41,251 nt of DNA from assembly GCA_016288755.1 (NCBI GenBank), contig JAEELE010000027.1:1-41251 (forward strand). The letters are read 5' to 3'. The DNA comes from Oscillospiraceae bacterium (GTDB lineage Bacteria > Bacillota > Clostridia > Oscillospirales > Ruminococcaceae). The translations under genes were made by a program, and so were the position numbers. The notes under the pieces are model-generated. The model was not told the origin of the DNA. It searched no databases and was given only the letters and a program-made list of their open reading frames with translations. Each line of letters begins with the position of its first letter. Position 1 is the first letter of the stretch. Below, in pieces: positions 6,107 through 13,969 of this stretch.

Positions 6107-7600
6107 ATGATTCTTGCACTCTATGACTGCCGCAGCAAACAGGAGTATATCTACCGCACGAACCGGATCCGTCAGATCAGCGGTGCGTCGCAGATCCTCA
6201 CATCGGTATACTCGGATTTCTGCGGCGCCGCTGCCGAATACGGCATCCGCATCATCAACACCTGGCGCGAGGATATCGCAAATGAAAAATCCTTCTCGGC
6301 GGAGGAATTTGCGGCATCGGGCATGGAGGGCGTCGTGCTCTATGAGGGCGGCGGCAATCTGTTCATCCTGTACCGCGACAAGGACGTCTGCCTGCGCGCG
6401 AACCGCATCCTCTCCCGCATGCTGCTCGAGCGCACCTATTCCGTCACGGCGATCGCGGCATACACCGAGGTGACGGGCGATTTCGCCGCGGACAGAGAAA
6501 GGCTGTATCATGAAAAGCAGCGCGTGAAAAATCTCGGGGCGTATTCGGTCCCGTGCAATGTGCTCCCGTTCACGCTGATCGACCGCCAGACCTTTCTGCC
6601 GATCGTCTCGCGGAAGAACGGTGCTGAGATGACCGCGGATGCCCTCCCGAAGGAGCGCGCATATCAGATGCAGAAGGATGCGGGCGGCAGCTCGGATGTC
6701 ATGCTCAACGAGGAGGAGCTGGACCGCATCATCAAGAAAAAGGGCGACGACAGCCTGCTTGCGATCATCTATATCGACGGCAACGATATGGGCAGCAAGG
6801 TCAAGGCGTGCACCGAGGGGCTCAGCGGGTATGCGGAGTCCGTCGACGCGCTGCGCAGCTTCTCCGTGCGGACGGACCGGCTCTTTGTGCAGAATCCGCT
6901 GCGTGCGATCGAGGAATGCCTGCACCGGAAGAATCAGGCTGAGCAGGCGGAAAACCGCGGAAAGCAGCGGCACCCGCACAGCTTCCGGAAGGTCATCGGC
7001 GGCGGCGACGAGATCACGCTGATCTGCCGCGCCGAGGATGCTGCGGATATCGTCACGGCGTATTTTTCGGCGCTGACGGAATCGGAGCCGCTGACCGGCG
7101 GCATCCCGAATGCAGCCTGCGCCGGCATCGCAGTCTTTCACAGTCATGCGCCGTTTGCGGATGTCTACGAGATCGCGGAGGCATGCTGCGAATCCGGCAA
7201 AAAGGTCACCCGGGCGAGCGGAAGCACAAAGAATTATATCGATTTCCACTTCTGCCATTCCGGCATCACCAATTCGCTCGATATCATCCGCGAAAAGCAG
7301 GAGCAGCGCTATACGGCGCGCCCCTATTCGCTCGAGGACTTCCGGACCATGCAGCGCATCGGCGCCGCAGTCAGCGAGATCGGGCGCGGCAATGTCAAAT
7401 CGCTGGGAGACGCGGTCACTGCGGGCGAGGCTGCATTTGAAACGGAAAAATTGCGGCTGCTCTCACGCTTCGGCGACGGCTCCTTTGCAGCGATCACGGA
7501 GGAATTTCAAAACGACCCGGAGACGCTGCGCAGAAATCTGTACGACATCTATGTGATGTATGACGTGTGGTTTGCGAAGGGAGGTGCGCAGAATGCTTAA
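6107..7600 (+). CDS. cas10: Cas10, compact form without HD domain
   Basis: This is the large subunit of the type III effector, 497 residues, much shorter than typical Cas10 (700-900) because the N-terminal HD nuclease domain is absent. It begins directly with a palm-like domain (MILALYDCRSKQEYIYRTN, then RQISGAS). The second palm domain carries IYIDGNDMGSK (D224) and GGGDE (D301, E302), the metal-binding residues of the cyclase site. The usual GGDD is GGDE here, a form also used by nucleotide cyclases, so cyclic oligoadenylate synthesis is likely retained, in line with the two CARF effectors. Single-stranded DNA cleavage is not expected. GGGAGG precedes the ATG. The last 8 bases overlap the next gene. 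The ending (about 400-497) is helical. Confidence 0.92.
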   Translation: MILALYDCRSKQEYIYRTNRIRQISGASQILTSVYSDFCGAAAEYGIRIINTWREDIANEKSFSAEEFAASGMEGVVLYEGGGNLFILYRDKDVCLRANRILSRMLLERTYSVTAIAAYTEVTGDFAADRERLYHEKQRVKNLGAYSVPCNVLPFTLIDRQTFLPIVSRKNGAEMTADALPKERAYQMQKDAGGSSDVMLNEEELDRIIKKKGDDSLLAIIYIDGNDMGSKVKACTEGLSGYAESVDALRSFSVRTDRLFVQNPLRAIEECLHRKNQAEQAENRGKQRHPHSFRKVIGGGDEITLICRAEDAADIVTAYFSALTESEPLTGGIPNAACAGIAVFHSHAPFADVYEIAEACCESGKKVTRASGSTKNYIDFHFCHSGITNSLDIIREKQEQRYTARPYSLEDFRTMQRIGAAVSEIGRGNVKSLGDAVTAGEAAFETEKLRLLSRFGDGSFAAITEEFQNDPETLRRNLYDIYVMYDVWFAKGGAQNA

Positions 7601-9554
7601 GCTCATGATCACCCTTTGCTCCGATCTCTGCACTGCCGGTGCGGACGGCTTCGGCTCCGTGATCGACACGGACATCGTGACCGACCGGGACGGCTTTCCG
7701 GTGATCCCGGCGCGCAGACTGAAGGGCTGTCTGCGCGAGGCAGCAGAGCAGATCGGAGCGCCGCAGATCAATGCGATCTTCGGGGTCAGCGGCGACAGAA
7801 AAAGCGGCTCCCTGATGCTCGGGAATGCCGTTCTGCCGCAGCGTGACACCGTGCTGCGCGAGGCAAGCCGCAGAGGTCTCACCGCCAGACAGATCACCGA
7901 GCTCTTTACGCAGGTCCGCGCGGAGACCGCCGTCGGTGAGGACGGCTCAGCAGAGGAGAACACTTTGCGCTTCACGCGGGTCATCTGCCGCGAGCAGCCG
8001 TGGGATCCAGAGGCGGCGCTGGAATTCTGCGCGCCGGTCACGATCGGTGAGGAATATGTACCGACACTCGGACGCATCTGCATGGCGCTGCGGCACATCG
8101 GTCTGAAGCGGACGCGCGGGCTCGGCGCCGTGCAGTGCCGGCTGGTCAGCGAAAGCGACCCGGCAGTGCAGCCGCTGACCGCTGCATCAAAGGGCAGCAC
8201 AGCCTGCACGCTGCATTACGCGATCCGGCTCAACGACCCGCTGATGCTCCCCGGGAGCGCCGGGGATGAGACAGCGGATTTCATCCCGGGACAGGCTGTG
8301 CTCGGCGCACTTGCGGGAAAATGGCTGCAAACGCACGAAGCGGACGCGGAATTTGACCGGCTCTTCCTGAGCGGCGCGGTGCGCTTCTCGAATCTCTATG
8401 TCACCGATGACAGTCTGGCACAGACGGTCCCCGCGCCGGGCATTCTCGGCAAATCGAAGGACCAGAGATATGCCGGCAAGCTGCTGAATCTGCTGTCGCT
8501 GCCGGAGAATACGCTTGCAAAGCCGGTCAAGGGCGGATATCTCACGCCGGACGGGCGGATCATCAGCCCGACGACCGAGCGCATCTATCACAACGCCCTG
8601 CACCACGACCCGGCGCAGGAGGGCGGGCTGTATACACAGACCGCGCTGAACAGTCACCAGTATTTCCGCGGGACGCTCACCGGCAGCGGCGCCGATCTGC
8701 AGGTGCTCGCAGACCTGCTGCAGCAGGGCGGTCTGCGGTTCGGGCGCAGCAAAACCGCACAGTATGCGAGCTGCACGCTTGTTGCCTTGCAGCTTGAGGA
8801 GGATGCGCCGGAGACGGTCACGCCGGATGCCGAGGGTCTGCTGGCGTTCACGGCGCAGTCCGATATCATGCTGCTGGACGAAAACGGCAGCTATGCCGCG
8901 ACCGCTGCGGCGCTCTGCAAGGCGCTGGGGCAGCAGCCGGAATCGCTGCTTCCGGCAAGTCTGCTGAAATACCGCACCGTTTCCGGGTTTTCCTCCGTGA
9001 TCGGTCTGCAGCGCGCGCATTGCCGCGTCATTGCGGCGGGCAGCACGCTGGTCGCAAAGGTGCCTGCGGGCGATTATCCGGTGCTGCGGTTCATCGGCGA
9101 GGCGCAGAACGAGGGCTTCGGCGCCGTGCGCTGCTTCCCGGCGGCACAGTACCGCTTCGGACGCGAATGCAGCCTGACGCTTGCCGACCGCTGCGCCGCG
9201 GATATCCCCGAGATCACGGCGTTCCTTGAGCGGTATCAGCATCTCGATGAAAAGAGGCTCATCGCGGTGCGGTTTGCACAGGAACGCGAAAAGCGCTTCA
9301 AGACAGAGACATGGAATGCCGCATTCATCGGCAGGCTGACGCTGATGACGAAGGAAGCCGCCGATGCGGACGATCTGCAGAAGCGCTTCAACAGCATCAA
9401 ATCCGAATCGAAGCGCACAGCTGCCAATCAGCTTTTGAAGGAGATCGGCGAAAAAGCCGGCTGGCAGGAGCTGCAGAGCTTCCTGCTGACGGTGCTGACC
9501 GCCGCAAAATATATCCGGAAACGGGATGACAAGGGGAAGGTGAATCCCGAATGA
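7593..9554 (+). CDS. Cas7-Cas5(Csx10)-Cas11-like fusion, type III-D backbone
   Basis: The 653-residue protein has three parts. Residues 1 to about 190 form a RAMP/Cas7 domain (IPARRLKGCLREA, then IFGVSGDRKSGSL, ending with a GLGAV glycine loop). Residues about 200-540 match Csx10, the Cas5-like RAMP of III-D: FIPGQAVLGALAG, LFLSGAVRFSNLY and a later EGFGAVR loop. The last 110 residues are charged and helical and fit a Cas11-like small-subunit domain. The same order is known from the Cas7-5-11 protein of III-Dv systems. Candidate RNA-cleaving aspartates lie in IDTDIVTDRDG. The ATG at 7593 has GAAGGGAGGTG upstream and overlaps cas10, suggesting translational coupling. The Cas11 assignment is inferred from position and helicity. 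Confidence 0.85.
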   Translation: MLKLMITLCSDLCTAGADGFGSVIDTDIVTDRDGFPVIPARRLKGCLREAAEQIGAPQINAIFGVSGDRKSGSLMLGNAVLPQRDTVLREASRRGLTARQITELFTQVRAETAVGEDGSAEENTLRFTRVICREQPWDPEAALEFCAPVTIGEEYVPTLGRICMALRHIGLKRTRGLGAVQCRLVSESDPAVQPLTAASKGSTACTLHYAIRLNDPLMLPGSAGDETADFIPGQAVLGALAGKWLQTHEADAEFDRLFLSGAVRFSNLYVTDDSLAQTVPAPGILGKSKDQRYAGKLLNLLSLPENTLAKPVKGGYLTPDGRIISPTTERIYHNALHHDPAQEGGLYTQTALNSHQYFRGTLTGSGADLQVLADLLQQGGLRFGRSKTAQYASCTLVALQLEEDAPETVTPDAEGLLAFTAQSDIMLLDENGSYAATAAALCKALGQQPESLLPASLLKYRTVSGFSSVIGLQRAHCRVIAAGSTLVAKVPAGDYPVLRFIGEAQNEGFGAVRCFPAAQYRFGRECSLTLADRCAADIPEITAFLERYQHLDEKRLIAVRFAQEREKRFKTETWNAAFIGRLTLMTKEAADADDLQKRFNSIKSESKRTAANQLLKEIGEKAGWQELQSFLLTVLTAAKYIRKRDDKGKVNPE

Positions 9555-10774
9555 AGCATATTTACTACAGGATCATGTTCCGTTTTCTCTCGCCGCTTTC
9601 CGTCGGCAGCGGGGAAAACGCCGAGTCCGACCACGATATTCTGCGCAGGAAAAGCGGAAAGCCGTTTCTGCCCGCCAGCGCGATCGCCGGTGTGTTCCGC
9701 CATTACTACGACGGTGATCCGGCGCTGCAGAAGTCGCTCTTCGGTTCGATCAGCGACGGGGAATCGGTCGGGAGCCAAATCTTGTTCTATGACGCGGATA
9801 TCTGCTCGGATTACAGCGTCACCGTGCGCGACTGCGTGCGGCTGAAGGATAAGGTCGGCGAGGACGGCGGCAAATTCGATCTCGAGATCGTGGAATCGGG
9901 CACCGAATTCGTGACGCTTCTGGAGCTGTCGGACGAATCCGCAGAGCAATATGTCAGCGAGCTGCTCGCGGCATTTTCCGCAGGCGAGCTTCGCTTCGGC
10001 TATAAGACCAGCCGCGGCTTCGGCATCCCGAAGGTCACGGAGATCCGGCGCGCCGCGTTTGATACCGATATCCCGGACGAGCTGGAGGCATGGCTCTGCT
10101 TTTCGCCGTTTCGGGCTGCGGACTGGCAGGATCGGGAGTCCTTTACGCCGAAAGCCGTCAGCGGCGGGCTGCATGTGCTGCTGAAGCTGCGGCAGACCGG
10201 TGCGGTCTCGATCCGTGTCTACTCGACCGAGGTCTCCGAGGACGGGAGCACTGCACCGGATTATCACCACATCACGCTGCACAACGGAACACCGGTCATT
10301 CCGGGGACCTCTTGGGCGGGCGCCTTCCGCGACCGCTTCCGGCAGCTCGCGGGCGAGCAGAAAACCGATGCGCTCTTCGGCTTTGTCGCACAGCAGAAAA
10401 GTGCGGTGCAGAGCAAACGCTCCGCTGTCCGGTTTTCGGAATCCGCGATCGTCGGCGGCACATGGAAGAATATCACCAGAAATTCCATCGACCGCTTCAC
10501 GGCGGCGACCAAGGATGCAGCGCTCTATACCGAGCGCACCTGCTTCGGCGGCACGACCGAGCTGGAGATCGTTCTGCCGCGCGAGCTCAGCGAGGAGCAG
10601 CGCTTTCTGCTCGGTGCAGTGATCCTCGATCTGCACCACGGGCTTCTCTCCGTCGGCGGTTTGACCGCTGTCGGGCGCGGCATGTTCACGGTGGAGTCGG
10701 TCTGCGTGGATCAGCAGGACAGAACGCAGTATCTGAATCCCGAGGGCATTGCAAGGCTGTTGGAGGTGAATTGA
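9551..10774 (+). CDS. Double Cas7 RAMP protein (Cas7-2x)
   Basis: The 407-residue protein contains two RAMP units. The first (about 1-170) has PLSVGSGENAES, FLPASAIAGVFRHY and TSRGFG. The second (about 190-395) has VIPGTSWAGAFRDRF, LFGF and GLTAVGRG. Each shows the P-x-SxxxGxFR helix and glycine loop of Cas7. It should occupy two adjacent backbone positions in the effector; aspartates in AESDHDI and in APDYHH are candidates for target RNA cleavage. The start ATGA overlaps the stop of the preceding gene by 4 bases. The arrangement equals Cas7-2x in III-Dv systems. Confidence 0.87.
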   Translation: MKHIYYRIMFRFLSPLSVGSGENAESDHDILRRKSGKPFLPASAIAGVFRHYYDGDPALQKSLFGSISDGESVGSQILFYDADICSDYSVTVRDCVRLKDKVGEDGGKFDLEIVESGTEFVTLLELSDESAEQYVSELLAAFSAGELRFGYKTSRGFGIPKVTEIRRAAFDTDIPDELEAWLCFSPFRAADWQDRESFTPKAVSGGLHVLLKLRQTGAVSIRVYSTEVSEDGSTAPDYHHITLHNGTPVIPGTSWAGAFRDRFRQLAGEQKTDALFGFVAQQKSAVQSKRSAVRFSESAIVGGTWKNITRNSIDRFTAATKDAALYTERTCFGGTTELEIVLPRELSEEQRFLLGAVILDLHHGLLSVGGLTAVGRGMFTVESVCVDQQDRTQYLNPEGIARLLEVN

Positions 10775-10777
10775 CGG

Positions 10778-11305
10778 ATGGTAAGCTATATCAAGGAAAG
10801 CCGCACGGTCCCCGAGGCGGAGGCTGCGGCGCTGATACAGGAGCAGCTGCACGGCGGCGCGCTGGTCTATGCGGTCTGTACCGACCGGTTTTGCTGCGGA
10901 ACGGCATTTGATCCGTCCCGCCTGCCGCATCTGCTCGAGCTGCGCGTGTTTGACGAGAACGCCGAAATGCGTCTGCGGCGCTGCAGCATGGGCAGAGATT
11001 TTCAGATGCGCGTGATCGACGATGTGCTGTTTTCGGATCGCCTCAAGGATGAACCGGATGTATTTCTCAGCCGCTTCGAGAACCGCACCTTCACCGAGGT
11101 GCATCATCTCGACCGGGACACTGCCAAAATGAAGGCATCGGGCGGCACGGATTACATCACGACCGGCGGCGGACATTACAGCATGCCGTTCCCCGGCTGC
11201 GATCGCGTCGTGCTCCGCAATTATCTCGACTACGACGAAGAAACCGGCTTGCTGCGCGTGACGGATTTCCGTCTGGTCGGCTTCAGAAGGGAGGATGACC
11301 CATGA
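10778..11305 (+). CDS. csx19: Csx19 (TIGR03984 family), type III-D accessory subunit
   Basis: The 175-residue protein starts MVSYIKESRTVPEAE and has the motifs expected of the TIGR03984/Csx19 family: VYAVCTDRFCCGTA (edge strand), LLELRVFDENAEMRLRR in the centre and LRNYLDYDEETGLL towards the end. Csx19 is a hallmark of III-D loci and a stoichiometric subunit in III-Dv complexes, though its mechanistic role is unclear. It sits between the double Cas7 and the TIGR03986 gene, the same order as in known III-D loci. The start lies 3 bases after the previous stop and the end overlaps the next gene by 4 bases. Confidence 0.8.
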   Translation: MVSYIKESRTVPEAEAAALIQEQLHGGALVYAVCTDRFCCGTAFDPSRLPHLLELRVFDENAEMRLRRCSMGRDFQMRVIDDVLFSDRLKDEPDVFLSRFENRTFTEVHHLDRDTAKMKASGGTDYITTGGGHYSMPFPGCDRVVLRNYLDYDEETGLLRVTDFRLVGFRREDDP

Positions 11306-13101
11306 GTAAACGTGCGGTTGAAACACAGGAACGCTTCATCAACCCGTATACATTTGTCAGCCTCGGCGGTGACGTGGAGCGCAGCAAGCCGACAGACGGC
11401 GGCCTGACCGGAAAGATCAGCTGCACGCTCACGGTGCACTCCCCGCTCGCCATTCCGGATGCCGAGCAGCGTGTCGCGGAGGACTGCGGCAAGAAGGACC
11501 CGCACTACAGATATCCGTTTTTCCGCATCGGCGGGACGGCGGTCATTCCCGGGAGCCAGATTCGCGGCGTGCTGCGCGCGGTCTACGAGGCGCTCTCGAA
11601 CAGCTGCCTCTCCGTGAACAACAACAACCTGCTCTCCGCGCGGCATTCGTCGCCGCGTCTGCCGGGCATCCTGCGCTGGGACGAAAAAACCGGGTGGCAT
11701 CTCTATCAAGCGGAGAAGAAAAAGCCGTTTGACGTTCCGCAGGGCGTTCACGCCGTCACGCGGAAATGGTACGGCTTCCGGAACAAGTCTGCCGTCACGG
11801 ACTGGCGCTTCATCAAGCGGGATGAGGTGCATGTGCAGGCTGATCTGAAAAAAGCGGTCGACGACTACAACGAAAACCTGAAGATCTACGAGGACAATGC
11901 GGAAAGCCCGTTCAAAAAGGTCAAGGACAGACTCGGGCGCACCTATGAGATCACCAAGGGCAGGGATTGTCCCGTGTTCTATGAGCTGATCAACAACGGG
12001 CAGGCGATCTATCTGTCGCCCTCGCAGATCGGGCGGTCGGTGTTCACGAAGCGCGTGGACGATCTGCTGGGCACGCATCATTCGTGCAGGCTGGAAAAGG
12101 GGCTCTGCAAGGGCTGCATGCTCTTCGGTCTGATCCGCAACAAAAACAGCCGTGCGAGCAGGGTCCGCATCTCGGACGCAGTGATCACGGACGCGGGCGC
12201 GTTTTCCTTTGTCACGCTGAAGCCGCTTGCCGGTCCGAAGAGCACGGCGGTGGAGTTCTATACACAGAAGCCGGGAAACGCGCGCTGGTGGACCTATGAC
12301 TACCGCGTGACAAACAACCGCATCAAGGAGCTCTGCAGGGTGCTGCTCAACGGCAGAAAATTCTACTGGCATCATCCGAAGCTGCAAAAGAGCGATTACG
12401 CGACAGACAGCCGCACCAACCTGAACAGCACGGTCGAGGTCTGCGCGCCCGGCAGCACATTCCGGTTCGATATTTACTTTGAGCGCATCACAGAGCTGCA
12501 GCTGCGCGAGCTGCTCTGGACACTGACCTTCGGGGAAAACGATCCCGACGGCAGATATCAGCACAAGCTCGGTCATGCCAAGCCGCTGGGGCTCGGCGAC
12601 GTCAAATTCACCGCAGAGAAGGTCACGCTCCGCAGAATCGAATCCGAGCCGCTCCGGTATATCCTCGAGGAGCACGCGGCGGACGGTTATCTGCGCGAAA
12701 ACCCGTTTGACGAGGAGACCGTGCCGTATCAGGAAATGCTGGCGATCATGGACCGCGATACCCTGCTGGATGCCTGCCGGAAGGGCTATAAGATCACTTA
12801 TCCGGTCGGCGACGACGGAAAGGGCACTGTCAATTCCAGAGCTGCGCACCAGTGGTTCAAGGCGAACCGCGAGCTGGGCGGCGGCACCTCGACGAACTGG
12901 TCTGTCAGATATACCCTGCCGAGGACGACCGCGCCCGACCGGACACTCCCTGCCGTTCGCTATGAGGAATCCGCAGGCGGCGGCGGGAATCGCGGCAATT
13001 TCGGCGGCGGCGGCAATCGCGGCGGCGGTTATCGCGGCGGCTCCGGCGGCGGTTATCGCGGCGGGAAATACAACGGCGGCAAATCCAAAACGGGCTGGTG
13101 A
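11302..13101 (+). CDS. TIGR03986-type Cas7 RAMP protein with RGG-rich tail
   Basis: The 599-residue protein begins with RFINPYTFVSLGG, typical of TIGR03986 CRISPR RAMP proteins. IPGSQIRGVLRAVYE and CKGCMLFGLIRNK follow; the Cys pair in RLEKGLCKGCMLF may bind zinc, and KPLGLGDVKF is the glycine loop. A large insertion splits the Cas7 fold, as in the Cas7-insertion subunit of III-Dv. Residues about 555-599 form a low-complexity tail of GGNRGG, YRGG and similar units, rich in Gly, Arg, Asn and Tyr. RGG tails bind RNA and may drive condensation; I do not know this feature in other Cas7 proteins. The ATG at 11302 overlaps csx19 by 4 bases and has GGGAGG upstream. Confidence 0.87.
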   Translation: MSKRAVETQERFINPYTFVSLGGDVERSKPTDGGLTGKISCTLTVHSPLAIPDAEQRVAEDCGKKDPHYRYPFFRIGGTAVIPGSQIRGVLRAVYEALSNSCLSVNNNNLLSARHSSPRLPGILRWDEKTGWHLYQAEKKKPFDVPQGVHAVTRKWYGFRNKSAVTDWRFIKRDEVHVQADLKKAVDDYNENLKIYEDNAESPFKKVKDRLGRTYEITKGRDCPVFYELINNGQAIYLSPSQIGRSVFTKRVDDLLGTHHSCRLEKGLCKGCMLFGLIRNKNSRASRVRISDAVITDAGAFSFVTLKPLAGPKSTAVEFYTQKPGNARWWTYDYRVTNNRIKELCRVLLNGRKFYWHHPKLQKSDYATDSRTNLNSTVEVCAPGSTFRFDIYFERITELQLRELLWTLTFGENDPDGRYQHKLGHAKPLGLGDVKFTAEKVTLRRIESEPLRYILEEHAADGYLRENPFDEETVPYQEMLAIMDRDTLLDACRKGYKITYPVGDDGKGTVNSRAAHQWFKANRELGGGTSTNWSVRYTLPRTTAPDRTLPAVRYEESAGGGGNRGNFGGGGNRGGGYRGGSGGGYRGGKYNGGKSKTGW

Positions 13102-13106
13102 TCTGC

Positions 13107-13823
13107 ATGCTCAGTCAACTGGATTTTACGCTGCAGACCGGCGCGATCGACCGGGTGCAGTCGGAGCTGGCTGTGAAGGTGCACGGCGCGCTGATGCACA
13201 TGCTCCCCGCAGACGATGCCGCGGCACTGCACAGGCAGGAGCGTCATCCCTATGCGCTGTTTCTGTATCCGTCCGAGCTGCCCGACCGCTTTCTCGGGAG
13301 ACTCACCGCCCTGACCGACAGCATGCAGCGGCTGACCGACATCGCCGCGGATATCCGCACGCTGCCGGTGCACGGGCTCGACCGTCCCGCGCTCTGGACG
13401 GTGCAGGAATACCGCAGGGGGCTCCGGTTTTCGGAGCTGCCCGTCAGCGGCGGCAGAGTGCGCACACTCCGCTTTCTCACGCCGGCGGTCTACAAGCTCA
13501 ACAGCAAGCCCTGCTCATTTCCCGATCTGCCGCGGCTGTTTCATTCCGCGATTGCAAAGCTGTGGACCTTCGAGCAGATCTCGGTCAGCGAGGAGGATTT
13601 CCGGCTGGCGTGTCAGGAGATGTTCGTTTCGGACTGGGGCTTTGAACGGGTGGAATACAACATCACCGGCAGGATGCAGCAGAGCATGATCGGCTTCATG
13701 AGCGTGCAGCTCCCGCAGGATGCGGCACAGGCTGCCCTGCTCAACACGGTCTTTTCCTACGCGGCCTTTTCCGGGGTCGGTGCGCGCACCTCGCTCGGGA
13801 TGGGCGGATTTCTCTATCTGTGA
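13107..13823 (+). CDS. cas6: Cas6 pre-crRNA endoribonuclease
   Basis: The 238-residue protein has the C-terminal glycine-rich loop of Cas6 (GVGARTSLGMGGF) and an N-terminal KVHGALMHML segment whose histidines (H26, H31) are candidates for the cleavage site. It should cut within the CRISPR repeat to leave the ATTGAAAC tag. The ATG at 13107 is 6 bases after the previous stop; a GTG at 13098 would overlap the RAMP gene and is less likely. No strong Shine-Dalgarno sequence is visible, so coupling to the upstream gene is probable. Last gene of the operon. Confidence 0.88.
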   Translation: MLSQLDFTLQTGAIDRVQSELAVKVHGALMHMLPADDAAALHRQERHPYALFLYPSELPDRFLGRLTALTDSMQRLTDIAADIRTLPVHGLDRPALWTVQEYRRGLRFSELPVSGGRVRTLRFLTPAVYKLNSKPCSFPDLPRLFHSAIAKLWTFEQISVSEEDFRLACQEMFVSDWGFERVEYNITGRMQQSMIGFMSVQLPQDAAQAALLNTVFSYAAFSGVGARTSLGMGGFLYL

Positions 13824-13830
13824 TCGAAAA

Positions 13831-13866
13831 GCGCCCGCTGTACTGACGGTTCGGTACAGCGGGCGC
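13831..13866. terminator. Strong hairpin after the cas operon
   Basis: GCGCCCGCTGTAC (13831-13843) pairs perfectly with GTACAGCGGGCGC (13854-13866). On the minus strand it is followed by TTTT, on the plus strand by a T-poor stretch, so it may work in both directions. Confidence 0.75.
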
Positions 13867-13933
13867 CTGGCTTTGCTATTGCAGGATTGTCAGCATGATC
13901 GCACTGATTCCGCACAGCAGAGCAGACAGAGAA

Positions 13934-13962
13934 AGCGGAGGAACCGTTCAGGTTCCCCCGCT
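13934..13962 (-). terminator. Terminator of the dockerin protein gene
   Basis: An imperfect stem, AGCGGAGGAACC with GGTTCCCCCGCT, lies just past the stop at 13970. Read on the minus strand it is followed by TTTCTCT. Confidence 0.7.
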
Positions 13963-13969
13963 GTTTGGG

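Noticed and set aside
5570-7258. Long open frame on the minus strand opposite the CARF-HEPN and cas10 genes
   Set aside because: It is a shadow of GC-rich coding sequence on the plus strand, with Arg/Ala/Asp-rich composition, no ribosome binding site and no motif.
9428-11326. Long minus-strand frame opposite the Cas7 genes
   Set aside because: Antisense shadow; the plus strand encodes clear RAMP proteins with coupled starts.
11230-12849. Long minus-strand frame opposite the TIGR03986 gene
   Set aside because: Same shadow effect; no conserved motif.
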